Assembly: GCF_017573505.1 (NCBI RefSeq)
Contig: NZ_JAGEOJ010000013.1
Coordinates: 186,001-250,000 of the forward strand
Reading direction: 5' to 3'
DNA from: Actinomadura barringtoniae
Lineage (GTDB): Bacteria > Actinomycetota > Actinomycetes > Streptosporangiales > Streptosporangiaceae
Length of the DNA stretch: 64,000 nt
The translations under genes were made by a program, and so were the position numbers. Of the stretch, positions 35,573-43,350 are shown piece after piece; position 1 is the first letter of the stretch; each line of letters opens with the position of its first letter. The notes beneath the pieces are model-generated. The model was not told the origin of the DNA. It worked only from the letters and a program-made list of their open reading frames with translations, and made no database searches.

Positions 35573-36571
35573 GTGGCGGCCTGGGTGACGTGGCGCACTG
35601 CGATGGAGCAGGCCCTGTACGGCGAGAACGGCTTCTACCGCAGGGAGAGTCCTGCCGAGCACTTCCGCACGTCCGTGCACGCCTCGGAGCGCTTCGCCGG
35701 CGCCCTGGCGCGGGTGCTGAGCGAGGTGGACGCGGCGCTCGGCCATCCGCCGCGCCTGGACCTGGTCGACATCGGCGCGGGCACCGGCCGGCTCCTGATC
35801 AACATCGTGCGGGCCGCCGAGCCGGGACTGGCCGCGCGGCTGGCCCCGGCCGCCGTGGAGATCGCCGCCCGGCCGCCGGAGATCCCCGAGGAGATCGAGT
35901 GGCGGTCCGTGCTGCCCACCGAGATCACCGGCCTGGTGATCGCGAACGAGTGGCTGGACAACGTACCGCTGGACGTGGTCGAGCAGACCCCCGCCGGGCC
36001 GCGCCTGCTGGAGGTCTGGGCCGCGACCGGCGCCGAACGGCCCGGGCCCGAGCCGTCCGCCGAGGACCTGGACTGGCTGCGGCAGTGGTGGCCGCTGCAC
36101 GAGCCCGGCGACCGCGCCGAACTCGGCCATCCGCGCTGCGGCGCCTGGGCGTCGGTGATCGAACGGCTGCGCGGCGGCCTGGCCGTCGCCGTCGACTACT
36201 CCCACACCCTGGCGGCCCGTCCGGTGTACGGGACGCTCGCCGGTTACCGCGACGGCGCCCTCGTGCCCGCCGTACCGGACGGCTCGTGCGACGTGACCGC
36301 GCATGTCGCGCTGGACGCCTGCATGACCGCGGGTGAACGGGCCGGGGCGACGGCCACGCTCCTCACCACCCAGCGGACCGCCCTGCGCGGCCTGGGCCTG
36401 ACGGGCTCCCGACCGCCGATCACGATGGCCCACCAGGACCCGCGCGGCTACGTCGCCGCCCTGTGCGCGGCGGGCGAGGACGCCGAGCTGACCGACCCGG
36501 CCGGGCTGGGCGGCTTCGGCTGGCTCGCCCAGTCCGTCGGCATCCCGATCCCGAAGATCCTCGCGGTCTGA
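35573..36571 (+). CDS. MidA/NDUFAF7-family SAM-dependent methyltransferase
   Basis: A 332-residue protein of the Methyltransf_28 family. The N-terminus reads WRTAMEQALYGENGFYRRES, typical of the family (YG...GYY), with SPAEHFRTSVHAS next. The SAM motif I is LVDIGAGTGRLLINIV. The hallmark ANEWLDNVPLDVVE and the later VAVDYSH and GTLAGYRDG are present. Mitochondrial NDUFAF7 methylates an arginine in complex I subunit NDUFS2, the NuoD homologue; an orphan NuoD-like gene lies four kilobases away. Start GTG 35573: TAACGT (35560-35565) ends seven bases before it. Divergent from the kinase gene. Confidence 0.85.
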   Translation: MAAWVTWRTAMEQALYGENGFYRRESPAEHFRTSVHASERFAGALARVLSEVDAALGHPPRLDLVDIGAGTGRLLINIVRAAEPGLAARLAPAAVEIAARPPEIPEEIEWRSVLPTEITGLVIANEWLDNVPLDVVEQTPAGPRLLEVWAATGAERPGPEPSAEDLDWLRQWWPLHEPGDRAELGHPRCGAWASVIERLRGGLAVAVDYSHTLAARPVYGTLAGYRDGALVPAVPDGSCDVTAHVALDACMTAGERAGATATLLTTQRTALRGLGLTGSRPPITMAHQDPRGYVAALCAAGEDAELTDPAGLGGFGWLAQSVGIPIPKILAV

Positions 36572-36578
36572 GCCGCGG

Positions 36579-37778
36579 TTAGACCTCGACCTGCAGGGAT
36601 TCCAGGCCGCGCAGCACGAATCCCGGCTTCCACTCGGGCTCGACGGCGAGCTTCAGGGCGGGCGCGGCACGCAGGATCGCACCGTACGACTCGTTCAGCT
36701 CGATGCGGGCCAGCGGCGCGCCGAGGCAGTAGTGGATGCCCAGGCCGAACGTGATGTGGGGGTTCGGGTCGCGGGCCAGGTCGAGGCGGTCGGGGTCGGC
36801 GAAGACGGCCGGGTCGCGGTTGGCGGAGGCGAACTGCAGCGCCACCTCGGCGCCGCGCGGGATGTCGACCCCGCCGATCCGGATGTCCTCCAGCACCCAC
36901 CGCTCGAACATCGGCGCCGACGTGTCGTACCGCATCAGTTCCTCGACCGCCGTCGGGATCAGCCCGTGGTCGGCGCGCAGCCGGGCGAGCTCGCCGGGGT
37001 TGCGGAACAGCGACCACCAGCCGTTGGCGGTGGTGTTGACGGTCGCCTCGTGCCCCGCGTTCAGCAGCAGGACGCAGGTGCCGATCAGCTCGTCCTCGCT
37101 GAGCCGGTCGCCCTCGTCGACGACCTGCGCGAGCGCGCTGATCAGGTCGTCGCGCGGCTCGGCCCGCCGGGACCGTGCCAGCTCGCGCAGGTAGCCGGAG
37201 AACTCCACGGCCGCGCGGACGGCGATCCGCTGGTTCTCCTCGGACGGGTTCAGCTCGTACATCCCGCAGATGTCGGCCGACCAGGGCCGCAGCAGGTCCC
37301 GGTCGGAGGCGGGGACGCCGAGCATCTCGGCGATCACGTTCACCGGCAGCGGCTCGGCGATCTCGGCCACCAGGTCGCCGCCGCCCTTGGCGGCCAAGCC
37401 CGCGGCGAGCTCCTCGGCGAGCGCGCGGACCATCGGCCGCAGGCCCTCGACCATGCGGGCGGTGAACGCCTTGGACACCAGGCGCCGCAGCCGCGTGTGG
37501 GTGGGCGGTTCGACGTCGAGCATGCCCGCGCGGATCAGATCCCAGAACGGCTTCAGGAACTCGGCCTCGGGCTGCTGCCCGAACTCCTCGTGGCCTCCGA
37601 CGTGCAGGTACGACCGGCCGAGGCGACGGTCGCGCAGCAGCGCGTCCACGTCCTCGTAGCGGGTGATCACCCACTGCCCGGTCGGCTCGTGGAAGAACAC
37701 CGGCCGCTCGTTCCGCAGCCGCTCGAACGCCGGGTAGGGGTCGGCCACGAAGCCCGGCGACCAGGGGTCATAAGCCAC
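36579..37778 (-). CDS. cytochrome P450
   Basis: A 399-residue class I bacterial P450. Motifs: DPPxH-like VEPPTHTRLRRLVSKAFTAR near the C-helix, I-helix AGHEATVNT (Ala replaces the usual first Thr), ExxR in EELMRYDTSAP, and heme loop FGLGIHYCLGAPLAR with Cys near residue 350. Convergent with the methyltransferase, stops eight bases apart. GTG at 37778 starts VAYDPWSPGFVADPYPAF; TAAGCT ends seven bases upstream, so the start is probably leaderless. The structured element C begins 16 bases upstream. No redox partner nearby. Confidence 0.9.
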   Translation of the reverse strand: MAYDPWSPGFVADPYPAFERLRNERPVFFHEPTGQWVITRYEDVDALLRDRRLGRSYLHVGGHEEFGQQPEAEFLKPFWDLIRAGMLDVEPPTHTRLRRLVSKAFTARMVEGLRPMVRALAEELAAGLAAKGGGDLVAEIAEPLPVNVIAEMLGVPASDRDLLRPWSADICGMYELNPSEENQRIAVRAAVEFSGYLRELARSRRAEPRDDLISALAQVVDEGDRLSEDELIGTCVLLLNAGHEATVNTTANGWWSLFRNPGELARLRADHGLIPTAVEELMRYDTSAPMFERWVLEDIRIGGVDIPRGAEVALQFASANRDPAVFADPDRLDLARDPNPHITFGLGIHYCLGAPLARIELNESYGAILRAAPALKLAVEPEWKPGFVLRGLESLQVEV

Positions 37779-37793
37779 ATCGCTGAGCTTATT

Positions 37794-37935
37794 GCTTTTG
37801 GGGCCTTGCCTCCTCGCCTGGCGGCTCGGAGGCAAACCCCAAAAGGGCGGGCGCGACATCGCTTCGCGATCTGAGCGTGGAACTTCGCCTCCGGCTCGTT
37901 CCACGCTCAGGTAGCGCGCCCGCGCGCGGGCTGAG
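37794..37935 (+). repeat. structured dispersed element, copy C
   Basis: A 142-base element between the PH-domain gene stop (eight bases away) and the P450 start (16 bases away). Hairpin 1: CTTTTGGGG with CCCCAAAAG, CC opposite A, TTGCCTCC with GGAGGCAA, and the same 14-base loop as copy B. Helix 2: GCGGGCGCG with CGCGCCCGC. Hairpin 3 is as in B. Hairpin 4: CTGAGCGTGGAAC with GTTCCACGCTCAG. The helices differ from B by paired changes. It ends GCGGGCTGAG. Confidence 0.85.
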
Positions 37936-37943
37936 GTAGTTGC

Positions 37944-39611
37944 TCAGCGGGTGGCCCAGCGGCCGGGGTCGCCGCCTGCGCGGCGGGCGGCCTGGGCGCG
38001 GCGAGCGGTCGACTCGACGATGGCGCGCGCCTCACCGAGGTCGCGATCACCGGCAGCCACCTGGACGGGTCCGGGCGGGGCGTCGACGTGGACCGTGGCG
38101 AGGCCCAGCATGCGCTGGATCGGCGACGAGGTCAGCCGGACGCTCTGGGCTCGTGCGTGCGCGATCACGTCGGTGCGGCGGCAGCCCCAGCCGTGCCGGG
38201 AGACGAACACCGCGTCGTCGGTGCCCGCGCCGTCGGCCTTGTCGAACGAGACGCCCTTGGACGAGGCCGGGACCAGCGGCACCGCGTCCACGTTCGTGCC
38301 GGGGAAGACCTGGGAGATCAGGTGCAGCGCGACCGCACGCGGCGCGACCGGCAGCAGGATCGAGGAGAGCGCCTGGCGCTCGCCCGCGTAACCCGCGACC
38401 GTGACCTCCAGGCGCGCCCAGCCGTTCCCCCGCCAGATCATCGGTTCGACCAGGCTGATCGCCTGCACCCGGCCCGGTGGAACGGTCTGCATCCGGGTCT
38501 CCAGCAGGCCGTACCGCAGCCGGACGCCGTCGGGTGACAGCGCGACCGTGAAGTTGGCGTACATCACCAGCGGCGCCACGACCGCGCGGATCAGGCCGAG
38601 CAGCGCCGCGCTCGCGACCACGAGCATGCCGAGCTCGGCGTAGACGATCATGAAGACCAGCGAGCCGAGGAACAGCAGCCCGGTCCCGACCACCGGCAGC
38701 CGGAAGATCAGCGAGCCGAAGAGGGAGCCGAACGGGACCCGCCACAGCGGCCGTTCCGGCGCCTCGGGCGTGTGGCCGGGCAGCCCGGCGGCGCGCGCGA
38801 GCAGCTCGGCGCGCAGCTGCTGGGCGGCGTTCTTGCCCAGGTAGCGCAGCACGATCTCGCTCTTGTCGCCGCCGGCGAGCTCCACCCGCACCTCGGCGAG
38901 CGCGAACACCCGCGTCACGAGCGGGCGGACCAGGTCGATGGCCTGGATGCGCGACAGCGGGATGCGGCGCTTGCGCTTGCGCAGCAGGCCGGTCTCCACG
39001 ACCAGGTCGTCGCCGTCGATCGTGAAGCGCAGCGCCAGCCAGCCCCACAGGCCCGCGCCGACCGCGACCGCCGCCACCGGGACGGTGATGATCAGGAAGC
39101 GCGCCAGCACCTCGGGAGTGAGCTGGATGGCCGCGCCGCTGTCGGTCCTGGTGAACAGCAGCGGGAAGCCCAGCAGGACGAAGTAGATGATCAGGATCGT
39201 GAACGCGCGGAGCGGCGCGGTGGCCCAGTGGAGCCGGTGCATCCCCTCCGAGAACCGCACGGGAGGGGGCGCGGGAGGTCCGTAGTGGCCCGGAGGCATG
39301 CCGTAGCCGGGCGGGCCGCCGTATGGGGGCCTGCCGTACGGAGGCTGGGGAGGGCCATAGGGCGGCCCCTGCGGCTGAGGGGGCTGTCCAGGAGGTTGCC
39401 CTGGCTGTCCTTGAGGGCCGTACGGGCCATAGGGGCCTGAGGGGCCCTGCGGGCCGTACGGAGGCCGAGGGCCATACCCGCCAGGGGGTCCGCCTGGCGG
39501 GCCCTGCGGAGGGCCTCCCGGCGGACCTTGAGGGGGGCCTTGCGGCGGGCCTTGGGGAGGACCGCCGTAGGGCGGGCCTTGTGGGCCTTGCGGGCCGTAG
39601 GGGCCGCTCAC
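37944..39611 (-). CDS. YdbT-like membrane protein with bacterial PH (bPH2) domains and Pro/Gly-rich arm
   Basis: A 555-residue protein. Residues 1-120 are Gly, Pro, Tyr and Gln repeats (GPYGPQGPQGPPYGGPPQ). Then come membrane helices (LRAFTILIIYFVLLGFPLLF, LIITVPVAAVAVGAGLWGWL) and the first bPH2 domain (IDGDDLVVETGLLRKRKRRI, LSRIQAIDLVRPLVTRVFAL), another helix pair, and two further PH-like units (LRYGLLETRMQTVPPGRVQA; then VFVSRHGWGCRRTDVIAHAR). These match YdbS/YdbT-type proteins implicated in membrane stress resistance. Starts with GTG overlapping the upstream stop by four bases, so the pair is translationally coupled. Confidence 0.85.
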   Translation of the reverse strand: MSGPYGPQGPQGPPYGGPPQGPPQGPPQGPPGGPPQGPPGGPPGGYGPRPPYGPQGPSGPYGPYGPQGQPGQPPGQPPQPQGPPYGPPQPPYGRPPYGGPPGYGMPPGHYGPPAPPPVRFSEGMHRLHWATAPLRAFTILIIYFVLLGFPLLFTRTDSGAAIQLTPEVLARFLIITVPVAAVAVGAGLWGWLALRFTIDGDDLVVETGLLRKRKRRIPLSRIQAIDLVRPLVTRVFALAEVRVELAGGDKSEIVLRYLGKNAAQQLRAELLARAAGLPGHTPEAPERPLWRVPFGSLFGSLIFRLPVVGTGLLFLGSLVFMIVYAELGMLVVASAALLGLIRAVVAPLVMYANFTVALSPDGVRLRYGLLETRMQTVPPGRVQAISLVEPMIWRGNGWARLEVTVAGYAGERQALSSILLPVAPRAVALHLISQVFPGTNVDAVPLVPASSKGVSFDKADGAGTDDAVFVSRHGWGCRRTDVIAHARAQSVRLTSSPIQRMLGLATVHVDAPPGPVQVAAGDRDLGEARAIVESTARRAQAARRAGGDPGRWATR

Positions 39612-40264
39612 AGTCCCATGCTCCGTTCCTCGCCCTTCTGGGCGAGACGGTCGCGCAACTGCTGGGCCTGGGCGGCCGGAAGCCCGGGGATCACGGCGTC
39701 GGTCGCGGCGGCCGCAGTGTGCATCCGGACGGTCGCGATGCCCATCCACTGCTCCAGCAGGCCCGCGGTGACGTCCACGAACTGCATCCGCCCGTACGGC
39801 ACGACGATCAGCCGCTTGACGAACACGCCGTTCATCACGATCAGGTCGTCGGCGCGTTCGGCGTACCCGAGGGCCCGATAACCGAGCTCGGCCACGATCC
39901 AGGCGAGCCCGACCGACAGCAGCACGGCGACGAGCCAGAGCACAGCGCCGATCGTTCCGCCGCTCTGGGCGACCAGGAACGCGCCGATCGCCGCGACCGG
40001 AATCGCCCAGAGCACCGCCACGAGCCGCCGGTGCCAGGTGAAACGCTTCGAGATCCCCGCCCACGGCAGGCCGCCACCGGGCTGGAACGCCTGGTCGGCG
40101 GGGTACTGCGGAGGAGCCTGAACGGGCACGCCGCCGGTCTGCCCGGGCGGCCCTTGGGGCATGGGCGGCTGCAGCTGCGGCGGTCCCGCCGGGGGCCGGC
40201 CCTGCTGGGGTTGCTGCCCCTGCTGCGCCTGTCCCGGAGGCGGATCCTCATGGGTGGGATTCAT
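39608..40264 (-). CDS. YdbS-like membrane protein with one bPH2 domain
   Basis: A 218-residue protein, partner of the gene downstream. A 70-residue Pro/Gln-rich arm is followed by KRFTWHRRLVAVLWAIPVAA and VLWLVAVLLSVGLAWIVAEL, two membrane helices, and one PH domain (RADDLIVMNGVFVKRLIVVP, YGRMQFVDVTAGLLEQWMGI). The pattern is that of YdbS in Bacillus. I start at MNPTHEDPPP; a GTG two codons earlier is an alternative. Divergent from the NuoD-like gene. The proline-rich arms on both partners suggest a shared cytoplasmic assembly, which is inference. Confidence 0.85.
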   Translation of the reverse strand: MNPTHEDPPPGQAQQGQQPQQGRPPAGPPQLQPPMPQGPPGQTGGVPVQAPPQYPADQAFQPGGGLPWAGISKRFTWHRRLVAVLWAIPVAAIGAFLVAQSGGTIGAVLWLVAVLLSVGLAWIVAELGYRALGYAERADDLIVMNGVFVKRLIVVPYGRMQFVDVTAGLLEQWMGIATVRMHTAAAATDAVIPGLPAAQAQQLRDRLAQKGEERSMGL

Positions 40265-40327
40265 CGGCACTAGTCAACCCGAAATGGCCTCGTTACCGCG
40301 AGCCCTGCCCGTGGCACGATGGCAACC

Positions 40328-41476
40328 GTGACCACCGAGCGGATCGTCGGGATCGGTGCGGGCGCCAAGGAGCTCGCCACCGAGGACATGACCCTCAACA
40401 TCGGGCCGCAACATCCGTCCACGCACGGGGTGCTGCGGCTGCGCCTCACCTTGGACGGCGAGCGCATCGCCTCGGCCGAGCCGATCGTCGGCTACATGCA
40501 CCGGGGCGCCGAGAAGCTGTTCGAGGTGCGCGACTTCCGGCAGATCGTGGTGCTGGCCAACCGCCACGACTGGCTGTCGGCGTTCTCCAACGAGCTCGGC
40601 GTGGTGCTGGCGGTCGAGCGCATGCTCGGCATGGAGGTGCCCGAACGGGCGGTCTGGGCGCGCACGCTGCTCGCCGAGCTCAACCGGGTCCTGAACCACC
40701 TGATGTTCCTCGGCTCGTACCCGCTCGAGGTCGGCGCGATCACCCCGATCTTCTACGCGTTCCGCGAGCGCGAGCAGCTCCAGCGCGTCATGGAGGAGAT
40801 CTCCGGCGGCCGCATGCACTACATGTTCAACCGCGTCGGCGGCCTCAAGGAGGACCTGCCCGCCGGCTGGACGACCCGCGCCCGCGACGCGATCTCCGTC
40901 GTCCGCTCCCGGATGAGCGACATCGACGACCTGATCATGGGCAACGAGATCTTCCGCGCCCGCACCCGCGACGTCGGCGTGATCACCCGCGAGCAGATCC
41001 TGCAGTACGGCGTGTCGGGTCCCATCGCCCGTTCCGCCGGGGTGGACTTCGACCTGCGCCGCGACGAGCCGTACCTGGCCTACGGCGACCTGGACGTCCG
41101 CGTGGTCACCCGTTCCGAAGGCGACTGCCTGGCGCGCTTCGAGTGCCTCCTCGACCAGGTGCACGCCTCGCTCGACCTGGCCGACGCCTGCCTGGACCGC
41201 CTCGCCGGCCTCCCGCCCGGCCCGATCAACCAGCGGCTGCCCAAGGTGCTCAAGGTCCCCGAGGGACACACCTACGCCTGGACCGAGAACCCCCTCGGCA
41301 TCAACGGCTACTACCTGGTCTCCCGAGGCGAGAAGACGCCGTGGCGCTTGAAGCTGCGCTCCGCCTCGTACAACAACATCCAGGTGCTGTCGGAGCTGCT
41401 GCCCGGCAACCTGGTCGCCGACATGATCGCCATCCTCGGTTCGATGTTCTTCGTCGTGGGCGACATCGACAAGTGA
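40328..41476 (+). CDS. nuoD: orphan NuoD-like protein (NADH-quinone oxidoreductase 49-kDa subunit homologue)
   Basis: A 382-residue protein from GTG 40328 (an ATG three codons earlier is possible). NuoD motifs are clear: LNIGPQHPSTHGVLRL, GYMHRGAEKLFE, AFREREQLQRVMEEISGGR, RVGGLKEDLP, RSAGVDFDLRRDEPY and WRLKLRSASYNNIQVL. No other nuo gene is near. Two quinone-site residues differ from canonical subunits: the conserved Tyr (Tyr87 of Thermus Nqo4, RMDY) is Trp82 (RHDW), and the Asp in LDLGA (Asp139) is Glu134 (PLEVGA). The first His is kept, as is Arg59 in HRG, the arginine methylated in mitochondria. It may not reduce quinone in the usual way. Confidence 0.85.
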   Translation: MTTERIVGIGAGAKELATEDMTLNIGPQHPSTHGVLRLRLTLDGERIASAEPIVGYMHRGAEKLFEVRDFRQIVVLANRHDWLSAFSNELGVVLAVERMLGMEVPERAVWARTLLAELNRVLNHLMFLGSYPLEVGAITPIFYAFREREQLQRVMEEISGGRMHYMFNRVGGLKEDLPAGWTTRARDAISVVRSRMSDIDDLIMGNEIFRARTRDVGVITREQILQYGVSGPIARSAGVDFDLRRDEPYLAYGDLDVRVVTRSEGDCLARFECLLDQVHASLDLADACLDRLAGLPPGPINQRLPKVLKVPEGHTYAWTENPLGINGYYLVSRGEKTPWRLKLRSASYNNIQVLSELLPGNLVADMIAILGSMFFVVGDIDK

Positions 41477-41507
41477 AATGAACCACCGGGGCGCCCGCCG
41501 CGTCCGA

Positions 41508-41690
41508 ATGGTCATGAATCAGCAGATGGAGTGGACGACCTGGGGGCAGTCTCCACAGCGTCCAGGTGGCCGCGGTGTGAAGATCGCCGTGATCGCGACC
41601 GTGCTGGTGGCCTTCGCGTTCGTGGCGGCAGTCGTGCTCGCCCTGTTCGCCGGCGACGCGAGCGCCGCCGGCGGGTGCGGCGGCGGCTGA
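41508..41690 (+). CDS. small single-pass membrane protein
   Basis: A 60-residue protein with a cytoplasmic N-terminus (MNQQMEWTTWGQSPQRPGG), one helix (VKIAVIATVLVAFAFVAAVV) and a short outer tail rich in Gly with one Cys. It begins 31 bases after the NuoD-like stop and ends 11 bases before the multi-pass membrane protein, so the three are probably one transcript. The start could be any of several ATG codons between 41508 and 41526. Function unknown. Confidence 0.55.
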   Translation: MVMNQQMEWTTWGQSPQRPGGRGVKIAVIATVLVAFAFVAAVVLALFAGDASAAGGCGGG

Positions 41691-41701
41691 CCCCTCCCGT
41701 C

Positions 41702-42766
41702 ATGACCGTTCAGGCAGAGACCCAGGCGGGTGCGCCGCTGCAGACCTTCAGGCTGCTGCGGCGCACCTGGCTGGTGGGAACGATCGTGCTGTCACTGGGC
41801 GCGTTCGCGGCGGCCATAGCCCTCGCTCCTCCCACGGGCGCAGGCGCAAGCGCAGGCACGGGTGCGGACGCGGCGGGTGCGGGCGCGGGCGCGGGCCGAG
41901 CGCTCGGGGCCCTGCTCTTTCTGGGCTCGTCCGTTCACGTGGCCGCGACCGCGTGGTTCTACACGCTTCCCGAGATCCGCGCGCACGCGTTGACCCACCG
42001 CGGCCGCTACATCGTCGCGCCGACCGCCCTGATCGTCGGCACGGCCGTGACCGCGGTCTTCGTTCCGTACGACCGCCTTCAATGGGCGCTCCTGGCCTAC
42101 TTCGCCTGGCAGTTCTTCCACTTCCAGAAGCAGAACCTCGGCATGGCCGCCCTCGCCGGCGTGTCCCAAGGCAGCGGCTCGCTCGCCCGGCTGGAACGCC
42201 AGGCCATCGTGATCTCGGGCGTCGGCGGAATCGCCGGTCTGATCTGCCACCCCGACCTGCTCCAGCTGGGCGTGGACCCGCACCTGCGGGCGTTCTTCCC
42301 GTTCACCCTCGCGGTCTTCGCCGCCGGCGTCGCGCTCGGGCTCTACGCCCTGGTGCGCAGGCAACGCCGCCCGGCCGGATTCATGGTCGTCTACCTGACG
42401 TCGCTGCTCTTCTTCACGCCGGTCTTCGTCTTCACATCCCCGTACGCCGCCGTGGCCGGCCTCACCGTCGCGCACGGCTACCAGTACCTGCTGATCGTCG
42501 GCCTGGTGTCCGGTGCCCCGCGTCCGGGCCGTACGCCCGCCATCGGCCTCGCCGTCATGGCGGCGATCGCGATCGCGGGCGGAGTGGCGCTCAACTACGC
42601 GTCCCACCTGCACGGCGCGTCGTCGGCGCTGGAACGGGCTCTCTACGGCGCCTACCTGGGCGCGGTCATGGCCCACTTCGTGATCGACGCCGGGCTGTGG
42701 CGGATGCGCGACGAGTTCCCGCGCCGCTTCCTCAACGCCAGCGTCCCGTACCTGCTCCGCCCCTAG
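41702..42766 (+). CDS. multi-pass membrane protein with conserved His motifs
   Basis: A 354-residue integral membrane protein of eight to nine helices that I cannot assign. Notable motifs are HVAATAWFYTLPE, WQFFHFQKQNLGMAALAG, TVAHGYQYLLIVGLV and AHFVIDAGLWRMRDEFPRRF. Recurrent His in or near helices suggests a metal-binding integral-membrane oxidase or desaturase-like protein. An Ala/Gly-rich loop (AGASAGTGADAAGAGAGAG) is inserted after helix 1. It follows the NuoD-like and small membrane genes and precedes a tandem repeat. Confidence 0.65.
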   Translation: MTVQAETQAGAPLQTFRLLRRTWLVGTIVLSLGAFAAAIALAPPTGAGASAGTGADAAGAGAGAGRALGALLFLGSSVHVAATAWFYTLPEIRAHALTHRGRYIVAPTALIVGTAVTAVFVPYDRLQWALLAYFAWQFFHFQKQNLGMAALAGVSQGSGSLARLERQAIVISGVGGIAGLICHPDLLQLGVDPHLRAFFPFTLAVFAAGVALGLYALVRRQRRPAGFMVVYLTSLLFFTPVFVFTSPYAAVAGLTVAHGYQYLLIVGLVSGAPRPGRTPAIGLAVMAAIAIAGGVALNYASHLHGASSALERALYGAYLGAVMAHFVIDAGLWRMRDEFPRRFLNASVPYLLRP

Positions 42767-42780
42767 ACGCCCCACACGCG

Positions 42781-42890
42781 CGGAAGGCGTTCCTCACGCG
42801 CGGAAGGCGTTCCTCACGCGCGGGAGGCGTTCCTTACGCGCGGGAGGCGTTCCTCACGCGCGGGAGGCGTTCCTCACGCGCGAGAGGCGC
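42781..42890. repeat. 20-base tandem repeat at the DUF3180 3' end
   Basis: The unit CGGAAGGCGTTCCTCACGCG starts at 42781, 42801, 42821, 42841 and 42861, with a diverged sixth at 42881. Each unit holds GGAA and TTCC as facing arms and a GCG/CGC junction. The DUF3180 stop codon lies within the fifth unit, so the protein's last residues are encoded by the repeat. Confidence 0.85.
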
Positions 42891-43350
42891 CGCGGTCCTG
42901 CTGGTTCTCCTCATCCGGATCCTTGGGGACCCGGCAGGCGAACTCCAGGAAGAACGCGGCGCCGACCAGCACGAGCGCGGCCAGGAACGTACCGCCGCTC
43001 ACGAAGAAGTCGTGGCGCGGCGTCGGCTTGTCCAGCGCGTCGGCGAGGCTGGCGGCGAAGCCGGCGAAGACCCCGGCCAGCACGGCCGAGGCCAGCGCCG
43101 TCGCCTTGCCGAGCGCGGCCAGGCGGGCGACGACCAGCGGCTCGACCGGCCTGGTGCCCTTCTTGCGGCGGATCCGGCGCAGCGTGCTGAAGCCGGTGAA
43201 CGCCTCGCCGAGGGCGAGGAGGAGCAGCGTCGGCACCGCCGTCCACGGCAGCGGCGGCAGCGACACGTAGGCGGTCCGCAGCACCGCCCAGGTGATCAGT
43301 CCGATGACGACCACCAGGGCGGTGAGGAACGTGAGGCGGGTCGGTTTCAT
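42874..43350 (-). CDS. DUF3180 membrane protein
   Basis: A 158-residue protein with four membrane helices (LTFLTALVVVIGLITWAVL, WTAVPTLLLLALGEAFTG, ATALASAVLAGVFAGFAASL, GGTFLAALVLVGAAFFLEFA) joined by the family loop TGFSTLRRIRRKKGTRPVEP. DUF3180 genes follow folK in most actinobacteria (Rv3605c is one); role unknown, possibly pterin or folate related. Start overlaps the folK stop by four bases. The C-terminal residues derive from a tandem repeat. Confidence 0.88.
   Translation of the reverse strand: MKPTRLTFLTALVVVIGLITWAVLRTAYVSLPPLPWTAVPTLLLLALGEAFTGFSTLRRIRRKKGTRPVEPLVVARLAALGKATALASAVLAGVFAGFAASLADALDKPTPRHDFFVSGGTFLAALVLVGAAFFLEFACRVPKDPDEENQQDRGASRA

Noticed and set aside
16964..37778. 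Secondary-metabolite gene cluster around the two P450 genes
   Set aside because: No PKS, NRPS, terpene or RiPP core enzymes and no redox partners nearby; the P450s are isolated.
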